Below, in pieces: positions 12,431 through 24,410 of a DNA stretch of 64,000 bases (within the stretch, counting starts at the first letter, position 1; every line of letters begins with the position of its first letter). The notes below the pieces were generated by a model. That model saw only the letters and a program-made list of their open reading frames with translations, did no database searches and was not told the origin of the DNA. Origin of the DNA: Conus ventricosus. Lineage: Eukaryota; Mollusca; Gastropoda; Neogastropoda; Conidae. The stretch lies in contig CM031596.1 of the NCBI GenBank assembly GCA_018398815.1, positions 60,146,520 to 60,210,519 on the forward strand, in the 5' to 3' direction. The translations under genes were made by a program, and so were the position numbers.

Positions 12431-12565
12431 ATTTACCAAAGAAGAAAACTGTCGATACAATTGGGAGCGCTGCAGTGGATCAGGATGATGACAGCGAAGA
12501 TGATGATGACAGCGAGGATGATGAGGATGACGAGGATGATGATAGTGATGAGGATGAGGATGAAG
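12431..12565 (+). CDS. Nucleolin-like gene, acidic exon
   Basis: The acceptor is TTTGTTTCAG and the donor GTGAGT. This 135-nt exon (phase 1 to 1) reads D-LPKKKTVDTIGSAAVDQ and then an acidic tract built on DDDSED units, ending DEDEDEG. It is a second acidic block after a short basic spacer, as expected for nucleolin. The Ser-Glu-Asp and Ser-Glu-Asp-Asp spacing would suit casein kinase 2, which is known to phosphorylate nucleolin acidic tracts. The exon is intact. Confidence 0.75.
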
Positions 12566-14100
12566 GTGAGTAGTTCGGAATCCACAATAGCTGTCTGATC
12601 AAGTCACTGCTTCTTGTTCATGCCTGTTCTGCATGTTACACTGTGACTGTTAACTTAAAGCATGTAGTCCTGTTCCTCGATTACGCAGCAAGAGAGCAAA
12701 CAAATGTTTGCCACATGCATGTCAGGAATATGGACCGATGCAAACTTAAGTAGAATAAGTGATGAATACTTCTGCCTAATGTGACTGTACATTGATGAAT
12801 ACCAGTCAAACAGGACATTTCCTTACTTGGGAAACCCTATTTTCCCGAAGGGGAGGGGGTGGGAAGTCTGATGGTAAAAGGATCATGGGAGAAGTTACTG
12901 TGCACCATGTTGAATGCAGGAGGGTGGAATCGGTTAAAATTAACACATCCGACTAAAAATATACACATGCCTTAAATCAGAGGCATTGCTGGAAAAGAAT
13001 ATTGAATAACAATAAAGCACACATTTTTGCAGCGTTTTAATACTTTTATCCATAGTAGTTATCTGGCACCTGGCTCTTTACAGTCATGCTATGCAGAACA
13101 ACACAGGAAAAACATCAACACACATACTTGCGTGAATAAACATGAACTAAAGCAGTCATTCATGTAACTTGACCTAGACTGGTACATGTCACACGTGTAC
13201 CGAGCGCAGCGAAAAGGTGCAACTTAAGTCAACAGTTTGCCCCATACAGTGATAACATGCATGCACTTGCAGATCTACATAGTAACATACGGAACAACTA
13301 CAAAGGGGCTCGAAAATCAAAGCCCAGCAGATAAACATGGTTATGACTTTGACCACCCTCGCTGGTTTCTTCTAACCAATCATGTCCTAGCCATCTTGAA
13401 TCTGTGACATGATTGCATCTTGCAAAGATAAGGGCCAGTCTGTGGATATATGTTTGTGTGTGTAAGTGTGTAAGCGAGAGTCTGTGGAGATCACGGCTGT
13501 TCAGAGCAAGTTACTTAGTTTTGAGTCGCAGGGGAGTTTACAGCTGCAGAGACCAAGCTGTGAATGCAGGTGAGGGAAAGGAATGTTTTCTGCAGGCCGC
13601 TCCCCACCAGCCAGCTAACCGCACTGTATTCGGCCAACTGAATGTCATCTGTGCATAGCTGGTCTGGCAGCAATGCGTTCGGCAAGGTTGAGCGGCCATT
13701 ACAAATGGGGCTGTAGGTTTGATAATTAGTTATTGTCATGAAAAATGTAATATATCTGCACTATTGAGATGACTGAATTGGCGAATTCCCAACAATTGTT
13801 TTAATACCAAACTCGACTGGGTTTATTTTCTTGTAGATAACATAGATGCCGCATGAAAGCTTGTACGCAAGTGGTCAGGCAATATTAGAACAATGTCAAC
13901 AAACAAAATATTGTGCAAAAATGACGTCATCACTTTCTGGGAAGTTAATTTTCCATAGTTAAGTAGTACACAAGTTTGATACATGCCTCTGCTCAGACTA
14001 CAGCAACAAAAATATTGGATTACAAATGTGTAAAGCCTTGTTTGTTTGCCCTTTCACTAAGTGTCTCAATAAGGACGGAAATGTAAAGCTGTGAGATGTG

Positions 14101-14285
14101 CGTGTGTGTGTAGTGGGGGAGATTGTGTGTGTGTCTTTGTGTGTGTAAGCTAGAGTCTGTGGAGATGTGTGTGTTTATGTGTGTGTGTGTGTGTGTGGCG
14201 GGGGGTGAGGGGGAAGCTGTGGATGTGTGTGTGTGTGTATGGAGGAAGCTGTGGCAGTGTTTGTGTGTGTATCTGTGTATGTGTT
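14101..14285. repeat. (GT)n-rich microsatellite
   Basis: Interrupted GT runs with a GGGGG-rich centre inside an intron of the nucleolin-like gene. Confidence 0.85.
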
Positions 14286-14353
14286 GGTAATTATCTTCTA
14301 GTTACCTTGACTGCCCTCAGATTGAAGTAGCATAATTTTTTTTCTGATTTCAG

Positions 14354-14668
14354 ACACTATTATGAAGAAAATCAGAGAGCTGAGACAAGTATCAGGAAAA
14401 CAGCAAAAACAGGCAGCAGCAGACCAGAAGAAGCCACAAAAGGACAGCAAGACCAAGAAAGAGCCTCAGTCTCCAACAAAACAGCCTCAGTCTCCAACAA
14501 AACAGCCTCAGTCTCCAACAAAACAGCCTAAGTCCCAAACCAAACAGACTGAGCAACCAGCAAAACAGAAACCGGAACGTACGCAGCCCATGTCTCCAAC
14601 TAAACAGGCTCCAGCAAAGCAGAATGTGGGAAAAGACTCTGAACAACCTCCGAAGGCTGTGGTTTCAG
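14354..14668 (+). CDS. Nucleolin-like gene, Lys/Gln/Pro-rich exon with SPTKQPQ repeats
   Basis: The acceptor is TGATTTCAG and the donor GTGAGA. This 315-nt exon (phase 1 to 1) starts D-TIMKKIRELRQVSGKQ, a likely helical stretch, and continues with KEPQSPTKQPQ repeats. Three near-identical 21-nt units (about 14464-14526) encode SPTKQPQ; further SPTK and PAKQ motifs follow. SPxK motifs are classic Cdk sites, and nucleolin is phosphorylated at TPxK/SPxK motifs in mitosis (family knowledge). The frame is open. The shorter reading from the internal ATG at 14362 is not needed because phase 1 joins exon 12431-12565. Confidence 0.7.
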
Positions 14669-14848
14669 GTGAGAATCAACCCGCGGTTCATTCATATGCA
14701 GACACCAGTCTCCCTGACAGTTCTGTGTGTGGAATTGTATTGTTTTTCAAAGCTATATACAATATTTTTTCAGGGTGTCACATCATGTAGAAAGTGGAAT
14801 AAATCACGAATGAAAGTAATAATCACAAGGTGAAAGTAAAAGGTAATG

Positions 14849-15154
14849 GACATGTTAAAAACAAGTTCAAAGGGCTTATTTTGCAACAAATGGACATGTT
14901 AAAAAGAAATTCAAAGGAAATGAACCATGCTTATTTTACAACAAATGGACATGTTAAAAAAAAGAAATTCAAAGGAAATGAACCATGCTTATTTTACAAC
15001 AAATGGACATGTTAAAAAAAGAATTCAAAGGATATATGAACCATGCTTATTTTGCAACAAATGGACATGTTAAAAAAAGAAATTCAAAGGATATATGAAC
15101 CATGCTTATTTTACAACAAATGGACATGTTAAAAAAAGAAATTCAAAGGATATA
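14849..15154 (+). repeat. 60-bp minisatellite, left part (about 5 units)
   Basis: The repeat unit is about 60 bp, with landmarks ATGGACATGTTAAAA, GAAATTCAAAGG and CCATGCTTATTTTACAACAA. The units differ by A-run length and small indels. The array resumes at 16069 after an inserted element, so the two parts were once continuous. It lies in an intron after exon 14354-14668. Confidence 0.9.
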
Positions 15155-16068
15155 CAGGGTTGTACATCCTTAGCAGTATCTATAGGACAAATGTCCTGGA
15201 CCACCCTGAAGTAATAGGACATTTGTCCTCTTCATAACAAAATCAATCGGACATTTTGAACGCAAGCCAGATTGAATGTATATTAAGTTTTATGCACACA
15301 AAAATGGTATTACAAAAGCTGACTATATTCCTAGAGTGGGAAGCCATGTTTGGTAAACATACTATTACTAGTCCACACACACACACAGTCACACACACAG
15401 AGGCAGTGTCTTTCCTAAATCACTATTCATTGCTAATGCTAGTATTCAAGTACAAAATTGATTCATTTGAAGTCGTCTTTTTGGTTGAAGAGCATTCTTT
15501 TCCTTTTCTCTCCCCACTTTTCTGTCACCCTGAACACCCATTCTGATTCCCCCTTGACATCACTTGTCTCCGCTTCAGCAACATGTGCCTACATGGCCTA
15601 CAACACGTAACAAGTACAAGGCTTATCGCTCTTTAGCCGCTTTACGCTAAAAATAACCCTGACACAAGCTGGCTGCGAGCTCTCGGCTGCGAGCCGTGTA
15701 CCTCGCTGGCTCAGCCTCTGCGAGTCAGGGAGGCAGAGTTGCAAGCCAACGAGCTAAAAATAGACCGCCACGGCTCGCCACAAAGCTTAGTGCCAGTGGC
15801 ACACGGGACTAGTAATAGGCCTAGTGATTCACTGGGCTTACACTAAAGTTACAGACTGGAGTTCTGTACGACGGTCGGACTCAAATAATTATGCGGGCTT
15901 GATATAAACGGCCGGTGCCATGTCCGTGAGCATCGGAAAGCTATCGGACAGTGACCGCGTTTTCGGCAAAGTAATGGGACATTTGTCCTCTTCACTGCCA
16001 GTTATATCGGACATTTTGCATGTGCAATCGGTCTATGTCCGATGTCCGACGTGGATGTGCAAACACTG
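15155..16068. mobile_element. TIR element inserted in the minisatellite
   Basis: Left terminus CAGGGTTGTACATCC; right terminus, reverse-complemented, CAGTGTTTGCACATCC. It is flanked on both sides by GATATA (15149-15154 and 16069-16074), a 6-bp target duplication; a shared G makes 7 bp possible. Inside, AGGACAtttGTCC-type motifs lie near both ends (about 15184, 15218, 15980) and a GC-rich middle (15600-15960) could be a decayed first exon. No transposase domain is recognised. A relative with GTCC/GGAC motifs may lie at 51820-52270. Confidence 0.75.
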
Positions 16069-16140
16069 GATATATGAACCATGCTTATTTTACAACAAAT
16101 AGGACATGTTATAAAAGAAATTCAAAGGATGATCATGCAA
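16069..16140 (+). repeat. 60-bp minisatellite, right part
   Basis: It continues the unit (GATATATGAACCATGCTTAT, ACAACAAATAGGACATG, AAGAAATTCAAAGGAT) exactly where the left part was broken. Confidence 0.85.
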
Positions 16141-16388
16141 ACTCATGACTTATTTTATCAACACAATGGGCCCTAGTTTACATCCCCAGATTTCAGCCAA
16201 GGTTGAAAGGTTAATCGAGTTGCTAGAAACAGTGTTCTGTAGTTTGCGTCGTGCAGGGTCGGCAAGGGGGGATCAAGTTGTTGTTAAGGACTCTGTTGAG
16301 TGGGTTTTTTCAGCCACAATTGGACCTTCCAGGAGAGCGATTGTGAAAAACCCAGGGGATGGGTTGGGGTGTGAAATTCCAAAATGCT

Positions 16389-16430
<42 letters not shown>
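16389..16430 (+). repeat. Run of 42 consecutive G
   Basis: The longest homopolymer in the window. It lies in unremarkable intronic sequence (16141-16540) in which I recognise no gene; the Gly- and Pro-rich ORFs over it are artefacts of the run. Confidence 0.95.
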
Positions 16431-16431
<1 letters not shown>

Positions 16432-17009
16432 AAACCTCCTCCCACTCTCTTCGTCCTCTTCAACTTTACATTGTGGTATGGAAATTCTCGAAAATTTGAT
16501 TTTGGGGGTATGAAAACCTTCACTCTGTTTTATGTAAAACCCTTCTGATTGAATGAAGAAAAGACAAGTGATTTAAAGGATATGTTAATGTACAAAAGAA
16601 TTAGAATGATCAGCATGAGAATACTGCCGCTGGGAGAGCATGGAAGAAGGACTGCGAAAATGTATGTTCCCACCATTTATTGATAACATGAATATATACA
16701 GTTGAGCATGGTTGTTATGAAAACTTCTACCTAAACATTGCTCCTTTTTTTTTTTTTTTTGAGAGCAGAGACCTTTCTTTTCATCCACAAGGGCATAAGG
16801 AGAGTCAAGCAAGCAAGCCATGATATTCTTTCTGTTAGAAACTTGAGACATTTTGTGTGCTGAGCAGCTCATTTTATGAAGAGCAAGCTCAGTTTGTTTT
16901 AAAGAAAACTGACTCTGCAATAAATTCAAGGAATATTCAAACTGAAAATGCTTAAACATTGACAAAGTGTTCTTTGGCAATCTCATGAATATGCTGATAT
17001 ATGGTGAGC

Positions 17010-17044
17010 ATGCACACACAGTGCACATCCACGCACGCATGCGT

Positions 17045-17075
<31 letters not shown>

Positions 17076-17254
17076 CACAAATATGCGTGGGCGCACGCAC
17101 ACACACACACACACATGCATGCACACACACATACAGCGCACACATACGCATGTACATACACACACACACTCATACACAGGCGCACATGCACATAATGTAT
17201 GCACACTGCGTACACTGGCTCACACATATGGGCCTGAACCCACACATCCATGCG

Positions 17255-17292
<38 letters not shown>

Positions 17293-17312
17293 CACCTGCC
17301 ACACATACACAC
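17010..17312. repeat. Long CA/CG-rich microsatellite
   Basis: About 300 bp of interrupted CA repeats with GCGC and ATGCATGC steps. His/Thr-rich and Cys/Val-rich ORFs on both strands are its translations. Confidence 0.9.
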
Positions 17313-17630
17313 AATGATAATAATAGCACAGCCAATGTTAGTTGGGTACCCTAGGTCTGACCAGCGTGTTGGGCTAATACATAGTCTAGACATCTGCTAA
17401 GTCATAGCCATGAGACCTGCTTCGTAAATTCTTTTATCTTAGCCATTAATTCATCTATCAGCTTTAAATCATGCGCTGTGTGGTCTTGAAATTTAGCAGA
17501 TGTGGTGTACCATATCTGGACTCCTCCATGATGAAACTGTAACTGTTACTGATTTGGCATACCAGCATCTTCTTTGAAATGACACTGTCAAGCAATTCTT
17601 TCCTGTTTATGTTGTTGTATTATGTGTCAC

Positions 17631-19421
17631 AGACCTGTGCACTTTACGATTTTTGCGTATAATCTCACGAAATTTAATACAGCTATACGATTGTACGTTT
17701 CAAAACCAAATTGTACGAAATTTTGATGAACGAGCTTACGAAAATGCGCTGAACACGTAATCCGGCCGAGTCCAAGAGTCTGGTCCAACTTTTAAAAGTT
17801 CCGATGGCGCATGCGTACTTCCTGCCACTATGAATGCATCAACATTGCTTCTCACTCAGCTTCAACTCGCGCGCATGAAACAGACAACGAAAATTCAGAT
17901 TCATTGGTAGAAGCTGTGATCCAAAAGAAAAAGAAATATGAACAAAAAGTACAAACCAGCGATCATACTATTTTCAAGTTCATTACTGCGTCAAAAAAGG
18001 GGCGATACTTTCGCACGCAGCACCCCTTTGTTACTGTCAAATCGCGATTGCTACAGTGGTCGCTTTGACATTCACGGCACATGGGTAGCAAAAGCCACAA
18101 GGGAAACAGTGATTCGGAAAACGGTAGGCAATGAACTTTCAAAGCTTTTTCGTGAATCGAGTTCTGCACACTTCTGAGGGAGAGACTGGAACATCAGGCT
18201 ACTCGCGGAGAGGGACAAAAAGCTCCAAAACCCCCCCCTCCCACCCCACCCCCCACCCCAAAGAGCACACTGTCCAGTGAAATTCTTGAAAGTCTTCTCA
18301 TCCTGAAGAAGGCTGACTGTTCTTTAAATTAATAGATGCAGTTCTTAAGAAGGAGGTTTGAAAACGGAACCGAACATCTTCCACAACCCAAACCTATTTT
18401 TTGCAAGTTGCAAAGAGTTGACAGATGCCGACACGATCGTCTGAAACGCGGTAGCAGGCCTATAAGCTTAACGCTAGCCTATCAGTGGGCTTTCTTTTTA
18501 GTTAAGCTTAGCTAGCAACGACGCAAAGCTGCAATCCAGCTTTTTGACGTCACGGGTTTCCACATGCAGCCCGCGGTGCAAATGTTCGGGGCATATAGCT
18601 GATTTAAAACATTTTCGCTCTTTGCTATCTATGTTAAAATGTTCCCTTTATAGAAATTCATTTGAAGAGTGGGCCAATAATGATGAAAATTTTATTACCC
18701 AAATAAAAAAGGGTTTACATAACATGACGGATTGCAAACATGCGAACATAAAAAACAGCTTGGGAACAGCTATATGCTGAGTTCTTGAGTAACATTTACA
18801 GGATAGATTCCTTTTCCCGCCTTGTCCTACCCCCCCCCCCCCCCCCTTCCTCCATGTTGGCAAAGTTAGGTCCTTTTTGGCCTCATGCCCATCACCTGGG
18901 AACCCTGAAGGAGCTGGAATCACCAAAGTCTGAAATAAAGTTCACATCATAATTGTCATGCTCTTCAGAAAGACCGGTTAGCTTATCACAGTGAAAAAGT
19001 GCCCATAGTAGCATATGAAAGAAATAGATTACTTCAAGATTTTTTTTTCCATTATGTCCATCAGTACAGTAAGAAGTGAAGAGAGAGTTATTTTAAAGTG
19101 TTTATAAAAGAAAATTCACATCAGTTTAATGTTCTTTTTAATTTTCCTGGGGCAAAGGCTTTTGCCCATCAGGGGATACGGCAAGGAACTTGATTAGTTT
19201 AAAATTTCATTGATTGTTAAAGAAGCCAATTTAATGCATTTAAATGAAAATACATCTTTTTATAGTAATAAATTTTCATGTTTCTAATGTCTGGAATGCA
19301 TTCAGTATTGTTTCCTACGCGCTACTTTGCGCTGCAAAAGCTTACACTTTTTACACAAAATTGTACACATTTTTGACCCAAAACATACACATAAATTTCT
19401 GGGGGGTAACCAGGTCTGAAG
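17631..19421. mobile_element. Degenerate element of the CAGACCTG TIR family
   Basis: The left end CAGACCTGTGCACTTTACGA resembles the left ends at 21316 and 57126. The right end, reverse-complemented, is CAGACCTGGTTACCCCCCAG. Several short ORFs inside are not recognised, and it contains a C-rich tract (18230-18260) and a poly-C run (18830-18846). There is no clear target duplication. I infer an older, non-autonomous member of the hAT-like family seen at 21316 and 57126. Confidence 0.5.
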
Positions 19422-21086
19422 TTCAGATCGACCCTAGCTTGAATCTTACACTCGACTGCTGACAAGTAAAACACTCAGCCATATGATGTTGTCATAAGGT
19501 ATCCCAGCATGCTGCCGGGTTTTAAAATAGACACAAGGAAACACCTACACAAGTTACCTAAACTAAGTCAGAAAAACAACAGCAGTTTTCACCTTATGTT
19601 TCTTTATGCACCTGTGCTGTATTAGTGCATCTGTACTACTGCAGAATAAATCTGAATTTTAGTAATTATGTTTTATAATTGTTTCTTCTTGTGAAGATTA
19701 CATGTTCTCATGACTAAGTGGGGGCATGCTCAATTTTCGGGGAAACCCGTGACCTACGTACGTTTTTAAATGAAAAACTTGCCACCCACAAGTGTCATGC
19801 AGGAGATAAAAGCGCTGTCCAAAGACATCAAAGAATGCGCCTCCGAATTACCGATCGAGCTAAGAAACGACAGAAAAGAAAATGGGTTGGTCTTACTTAT
19901 CGGCATACCTTTTTTTTATGTCCCATAAGGAATGGAGACCATTAAAGAGCATGACAATAGTAGTTTAAAAGGGACAACTGCAAGTTCTGTTTTGCCTACT
20001 TTTTTGTGTGGATTTGCAAATCACTGTGCATGGGAGGGATTCAAATGTGAAAATGACATTTTGTGTATACATGCATTTGATGTCAGTGTTATTAAAGTGT
20101 GTGTTGCAAAACACACCCTCGGCATTGTAATTTTTTTTGTTTACATTTACTTTATCCTTTTTGAATCAGTTGTTATCAGAGCCAATTAGTGACAACAAAG
20201 TCCTTATTTGGTAATCTGCTAGTCAAATGCGAAATGGACACATCTGAGCAAAGGGTTTTAAAACATAATTTTTTTTAAAAACATTTGTTTTGAAATTGTA
20301 CTTGCAGAAAAGTATTGTACTTAGTTGTATTTTGGCTTGTTGCAGATTTGCCACGTAGAATTTGCTTCAAACCATGGCCCCGACAAAAATTTAAACAAAT
20401 CACTGCGGGGTGCCAAGCGGGGGGAAACTGTCAGGTATAGTGGACTACGTGGGGCAGAAAAGCACTATCTGTCCCCCCAAACCAAAGAAAGAACTGGTAA
20501 TCATCAAGAATTGATACTTTTTCATGTACTATGTGTATATTTGTGGATCATGTACTGGATTGAAAAGTATTCTGTTCTTTTGTCATTTGAATTCTGTGGT
20601 GATTTGTGTGATAGTGGAAACATACATATTTGTGTTATTTGGGGGACATTCACTGTTACACATTTTTTTTTGTCAGTTCATTTTTTGAGTAGGCAAAAGA
20701 GAGAGGGAGAGAGTAACATTCTTTGAAAGAAAAAGTACAGAAAGGAAATGGCAAAATTTAAAGAGAGTGCAAGCGTTTATCAAGTGCACACAGCTGATGC
20801 AAAAGTTATGAAGATAATTAACTAAACAAATGAAATTAAAGGGGACAGTATCTTGTGAAAAGATTGATTAAAAAATTTTTATGATTGATTATTAAAAAAA
20901 AATTTAAAAAAGAAAAAAAAGGGAAAAAAAATTTGTAACCCTGAGTATCTATCAAAGAATGAAATAAATACACTATGGAATATTCAACTTCCACTAGTAT
21001 ATGAAACACAAGACAGGTAAGCAACTTCAGGTAGTGAGTTGTCTTACCATTGTTACTATCTTTGCTTGCCATTCACCTTTGTGCAG
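19422..21086. other. Intronic stretch with one doubtful exon
   Basis: This is AT-rich sequence without a confident gene. A stretch from 20346 (acceptor TTGTTGCAG) to about 20496 (GTAATC) is open in one frame (starts ICHVEFASNHGPD) and Lys/Arg-rich in another. It could be an exon of the nucleolin-like gene, but no frame is convincing. A Lys/Arg-rich ORF at 19718-19945 is also unassigned. Confidence 0.3.
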
Positions 21087-21210
21087 GCGGACCCAGACCC
21101 TCTGCGACTGTACATCACTGGCTTTGGAGGGATGTGAAGGAGGCAGACCTGCACAAGCTGTTCCCAAAGCCCAGGAAATCACTCTGCCCGCGCCGAAAAA
21201 GATAAAACAC
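21087..21210 (+). CDS. Nucleolin-like gene, first half of an RRM, with two frameshifts
   Basis: After TTTGTGCAG the frame reads ADPDPLRLYITGFGG, where LYITGF is an RNP2-like beta-1 strand. One base is then missing and the frame becomes VKEADLHKLFP (alpha-1), and after a second missing base in CCC it reads KAQEITLPAPKKIK. Together these give the beta1-alpha1-beta2 pattern of an RNA recognition motif, with the LFP-KAxEITLP order seen in nucleolin RRMs. Both breaks are one-base losses in G or C runs. The donor is uncertain (a GTAGGG or GTAATT near 21211-21220). The exon lies just upstream of the hAT-like element at 21316. Confidence 0.6.
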
Positions 21211-21654
21211 CTGTAGGGTAATTTTCCCTCTGAGTATAGGTGAGGGGTATGTTATGGGAAAAGGGGGCTCAGCAGGAAGGAAATGGGGGAGCTGTGTGAG
21301 GTAAAAGGGGTCATTCAGACCTGTTTACTCTATGATTTTTGGCGTAGCAAACTCCGAATTTGGCACTTGTGCTACGATGCTACGACCATAAAAATAAACA
21401 AAACGCTTTCTGTTCATTTTCTGCTCTGCAATTTTTTGCGCGCCAAACCCCATGCCGATCCAAGTTTTTGCGCCGATCCAAGTTTTTTTCTGGGCCAGCA
21501 TTTTGACGGGTTTCAATTTTAAAGCACGCCCGCCTAAGTTACTGCATTAAAACACTGCCCGCGCAGTCCGATGCGCGCTAAAAAAATTCGGCTCTCCTGA
21601 ACACAGCTCCTTTGACCCACTTTCACGTCTCGTCACGTCTCGCCGTCTCCCCGT

Positions 21655-22197
21655 GTGTTTGTGCCTTTCATCTGCAGAGACAAATTCACAAGGGACATTA
21701 ACAAGCGAAACGGCATAAAAACAGATGATGAGGATGATTTAATTTTGATGGAGCAGGAGGACAATTCTAAGAAGCAGTCAAACTCGGCAAAAAAACACCG
21801 TAAAGCGGGACAGAAATTTACCAAAAGCCATCATGAAGCCTACACTTGTCTCGTTCCTTCAACGAGAGGAGCCGAGTTCGCACCTGCACATATGCAACTC
21901 TCATTTTTCAGTGAAACAAGGGCGGCCTCAATGACTGCAAAAAACACTTGGCACTCAGGCGCACAAAGAACTAGCAGTGTAAAGAGTGCAGCCATTACTT
22001 CATTTTTGTTCGCGACGAAGCTAAGGCAGGCCCCTCCATTCCATCGACGACGTGTCACAAAAGCAGAAGCCATCTTGTGCCGGCTAATCGTCGAGTCAAA
22101 TCTTTCCCTTGCATCAGCTGGGAATTTGAAAAACCCCATACAAGCTATGTGTCCTGACTCTAAAATCGCTGGAAGTACGATCTTTGTTTCTAGATAA
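21655..22197 (+). pseudogene. Amino-terminal fragment of a hAT-like transposase
   Basis: An open frame of about 180 codons. The end is diagnostic: VTKAEAILCRLIVESNLSLA, then MCPDSKIAG, which aligns with IRAEAMVTETLVKMSVPLS and FPDSAIAKNY in the element at 57126. Such a helix plus an (F/C)PDSKIA motif follows the BED-type zinc finger in widespread hAT-like transposases. The catalytic RNase H-like domain and dimerisation region are absent: the frame stops before the (CT)n tract. The start at 21655 is arbitrary. Confidence 0.55.
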
Positions 22198-22206
22198 TCA
22201 CCAACT

Positions 22207-22305
22207 GCCTCTCTCTCTCTCTCTCTCTCTCTCTCATCTCTCCCTCTCTCTCTCTCTCTTTTCCCTCCCCCCCCCCCCCCCCCCCCCCTCTCCCCCCCCC
22301 CCTCT
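22207..22305. repeat. (CT)n and poly-C tract
   Basis: CT dinucleotides then C runs of 20 or more, inside the hAT-like element. Confidence 0.9.
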
Positions 22306-22892
22306 CTGCTCTCACACACACACAGTCACATGAATACTCATTAATTTATAACGCACACAAAGAAGGAAAATCTAAGAAAGAAGTGTAAGTAAACTATTAT
22401 GTTTTGTTTCCCTTAAGTTTTGAAGGTTGCCTTACAATATGACACTTGTGAAAAAGATTGAATACGGTCATAGAGTACTATATATAATATCAAAATATCA
22501 TCAACGGTTACCCTCAAAAACGATTGCTCAAAACAATTATTTTTGTCCCCTAAATTTCGAGGGAACCGATTTCCACTGTATATACATATGGGGGAAAGAA
22601 AAAAAAACAATATTATACTATTTTGACTTAGTGCAGAAAAAACACTTTAGCCTGTCAAAGACATAGTAGAGGACATTATTTTTACCTCAGAATGCAGGGA
22701 AAAACGTCAGCGGCCGGGGCAGAGCCCCGGGCCCCGCTGGGGAGCTTACAGCGCTCCCCCAGACCCCCTAGACGTTGGGGGCTTCGGGCCCCGCGGGCCT
22801 CGCATTTGCTACTACTTTTTATACCCCTGCTACTATTTTTGGATATCTCAGCTACTCCAAGACATTTTGGGGGGGAAACAGTCTGGGTCATT

Positions 22893-24410
22893 TGTCAAAG
22901 GTCAGGGATTTGAGGGTCACATTATAACAAGGTACATCCTGAAGTGGGAAAGTCATTTGACTGTGGGAGTTCAGTTATCCCTGTTGAGCCCATACTACTT
23001 TTGGTGCAAATTTAAACATTTTGAATCTTTAAACCTCAAGGCTTTGAATTCCCTTGGAAAATTGAAGAAATCTACTATCTGTAAGGAAGCCTTGAAAATG
23101 ATGAGTCACGGGCTTGTGTTTGAATTTATAGTCACAAAGACTGCACAAAATAATTTTGGGGGAAATAAACAACAAAAGGATCTGGTTCAAATCTGTTTCC
23201 TTTTTTAATGTTCTTCCTGCAAACAACCTCAGTATCATCCATGGAGGTAACGCACATTGACACAGATTTAAAATAAAGGAGGTTTTGGGGACTTGGGACA
23301 GTCTAGAAATTTGCTTTTGGGGGGTTTTTTTCAATTTCTGCTTTTAAGTCTAAGTAATTCAGCACTCTGGGCCAGTTTGATTGTTATTGTTTTTCTTCAT
23401 TTTAAAATCAATCGTTTGAAACCTTGAATTTTCCAACAATTGTTAGTATGAATCCTGTCAAGACTCTCAACTTGGGTAGGAGCTATTCATGGCATGATGG
23501 GAGTCTACCTATTTCCTAGGGGTGTTCAGGTCAAACAAGTGCACAATGGAAAATCCCACTATAAGTGTGACATAGTAGCTTTCATTTACAGCCAGTTTGA
23601 ATACACAGAGGCTCTTCTCAGAAAACACTGTGGGTAGAGTGAATGCAAGAGGCGGAGAGTAGCCCTCACAATCCTGGCATCAAACAAAGGGCATTCAAAT
23701 TGCACGCAGGTATGGACACCCTGAAAAGTCGAGGAATTTAAAACATTTTCCAGGCTGGAAAGTCTTGGAATTATGGTCCCGTCATGGAAAGTCATGGGAA
23801 TTAGGAATAAAAACCTTCAAGGAACAGATGCTTGGTTTGGCTTTCACTGAAGACTCATGTCTGCGATTTTGTTAACAATAAGAATTATTTTGGTTTGAAA
23901 ATAGCAGATTTTTCAGTCATGGGAATTCCTTGAAATAGCATGGAAAAGTCACAGGTTTTTTCATTCTATCAACCTTTACGGACCCTTTGGGGTTACTGAT
24001 CTCATTCTTACTACATTATCATCAGTTTCAGTGGGACTGAAAATGATTGTGCTTACCCCAAGGATTCACTTCAACAAATTGTCAGTGACAAAAATGATCT
24101 CAGGTGGGTTTTAAGGCAGCCCTCCCCAACATCAGCTCATGGCATAAATATTAAAAACAGTGGGGCTGACAGATTCAAACCTGTTATTATGCTTGTTTAC
24201 CAAAGATAAACAGAGGACGTTCTATCCCAGGGACTGGGATTCAGGACTGTGTGTTTGTTAGAATTCAGTTCATTTCTCCCATACTTCTTTCCTATATCTT
24301 AAACACTGTATTTACAGTAGAAGTAAGATATTACCAATAAATGCTAGGTTGTTTTTTTTTTTTTTCAATTTTTGCGAAATGTAAAAATTTATTTTACAAT
24401 TTTGTTTCAG
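22893..24410. other. Intron; decayed hAT-type MITE at about 23700-23990
   Basis: There is no exon here. At 23703-23990 the recurring words AAAGTC, GGAATT and ATGGAAAGTCATGGGAATT, near each end and in opposite orientation, recall a common invertebrate hAT MITE whose ends carry repeated GGAAAGTC/GGAATTT. The rest is unremarkable AT-rich sequence. Confidence 0.35.

Larger units (their letters stand above)
21316..22885 (+). mobile_element. hAT-like TIR element, CAGACCTG family, 1.57 kb
   Basis: Left terminus CAGACCTGTTTACTC; right terminus, reverse-complemented, CAGACTGTTTCCCCC. GGTCATT flanks both sides (21309-21315 and 22886-22892), a 7-bp target duplication like that of the relative at 57126. 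It carries a truncated transposase-like ORF, a (CT)n/poly-C tract (22207-22305) and a GC-rich block (22700-22800). It interrupts an intron between the two halves of the RRM of the host gene and is non-autonomous as it stands. Confidence 0.75.

Noticed and set aside
11312..14668. Assignment to a nuclear FK506-binding protein or a nucleoplasmin
   Set aside because: Both have similar acidic/basic tracts, but neither a PPIase domain nor a nucleoplasmin core is seen, while RRM exons follow on the same strand.
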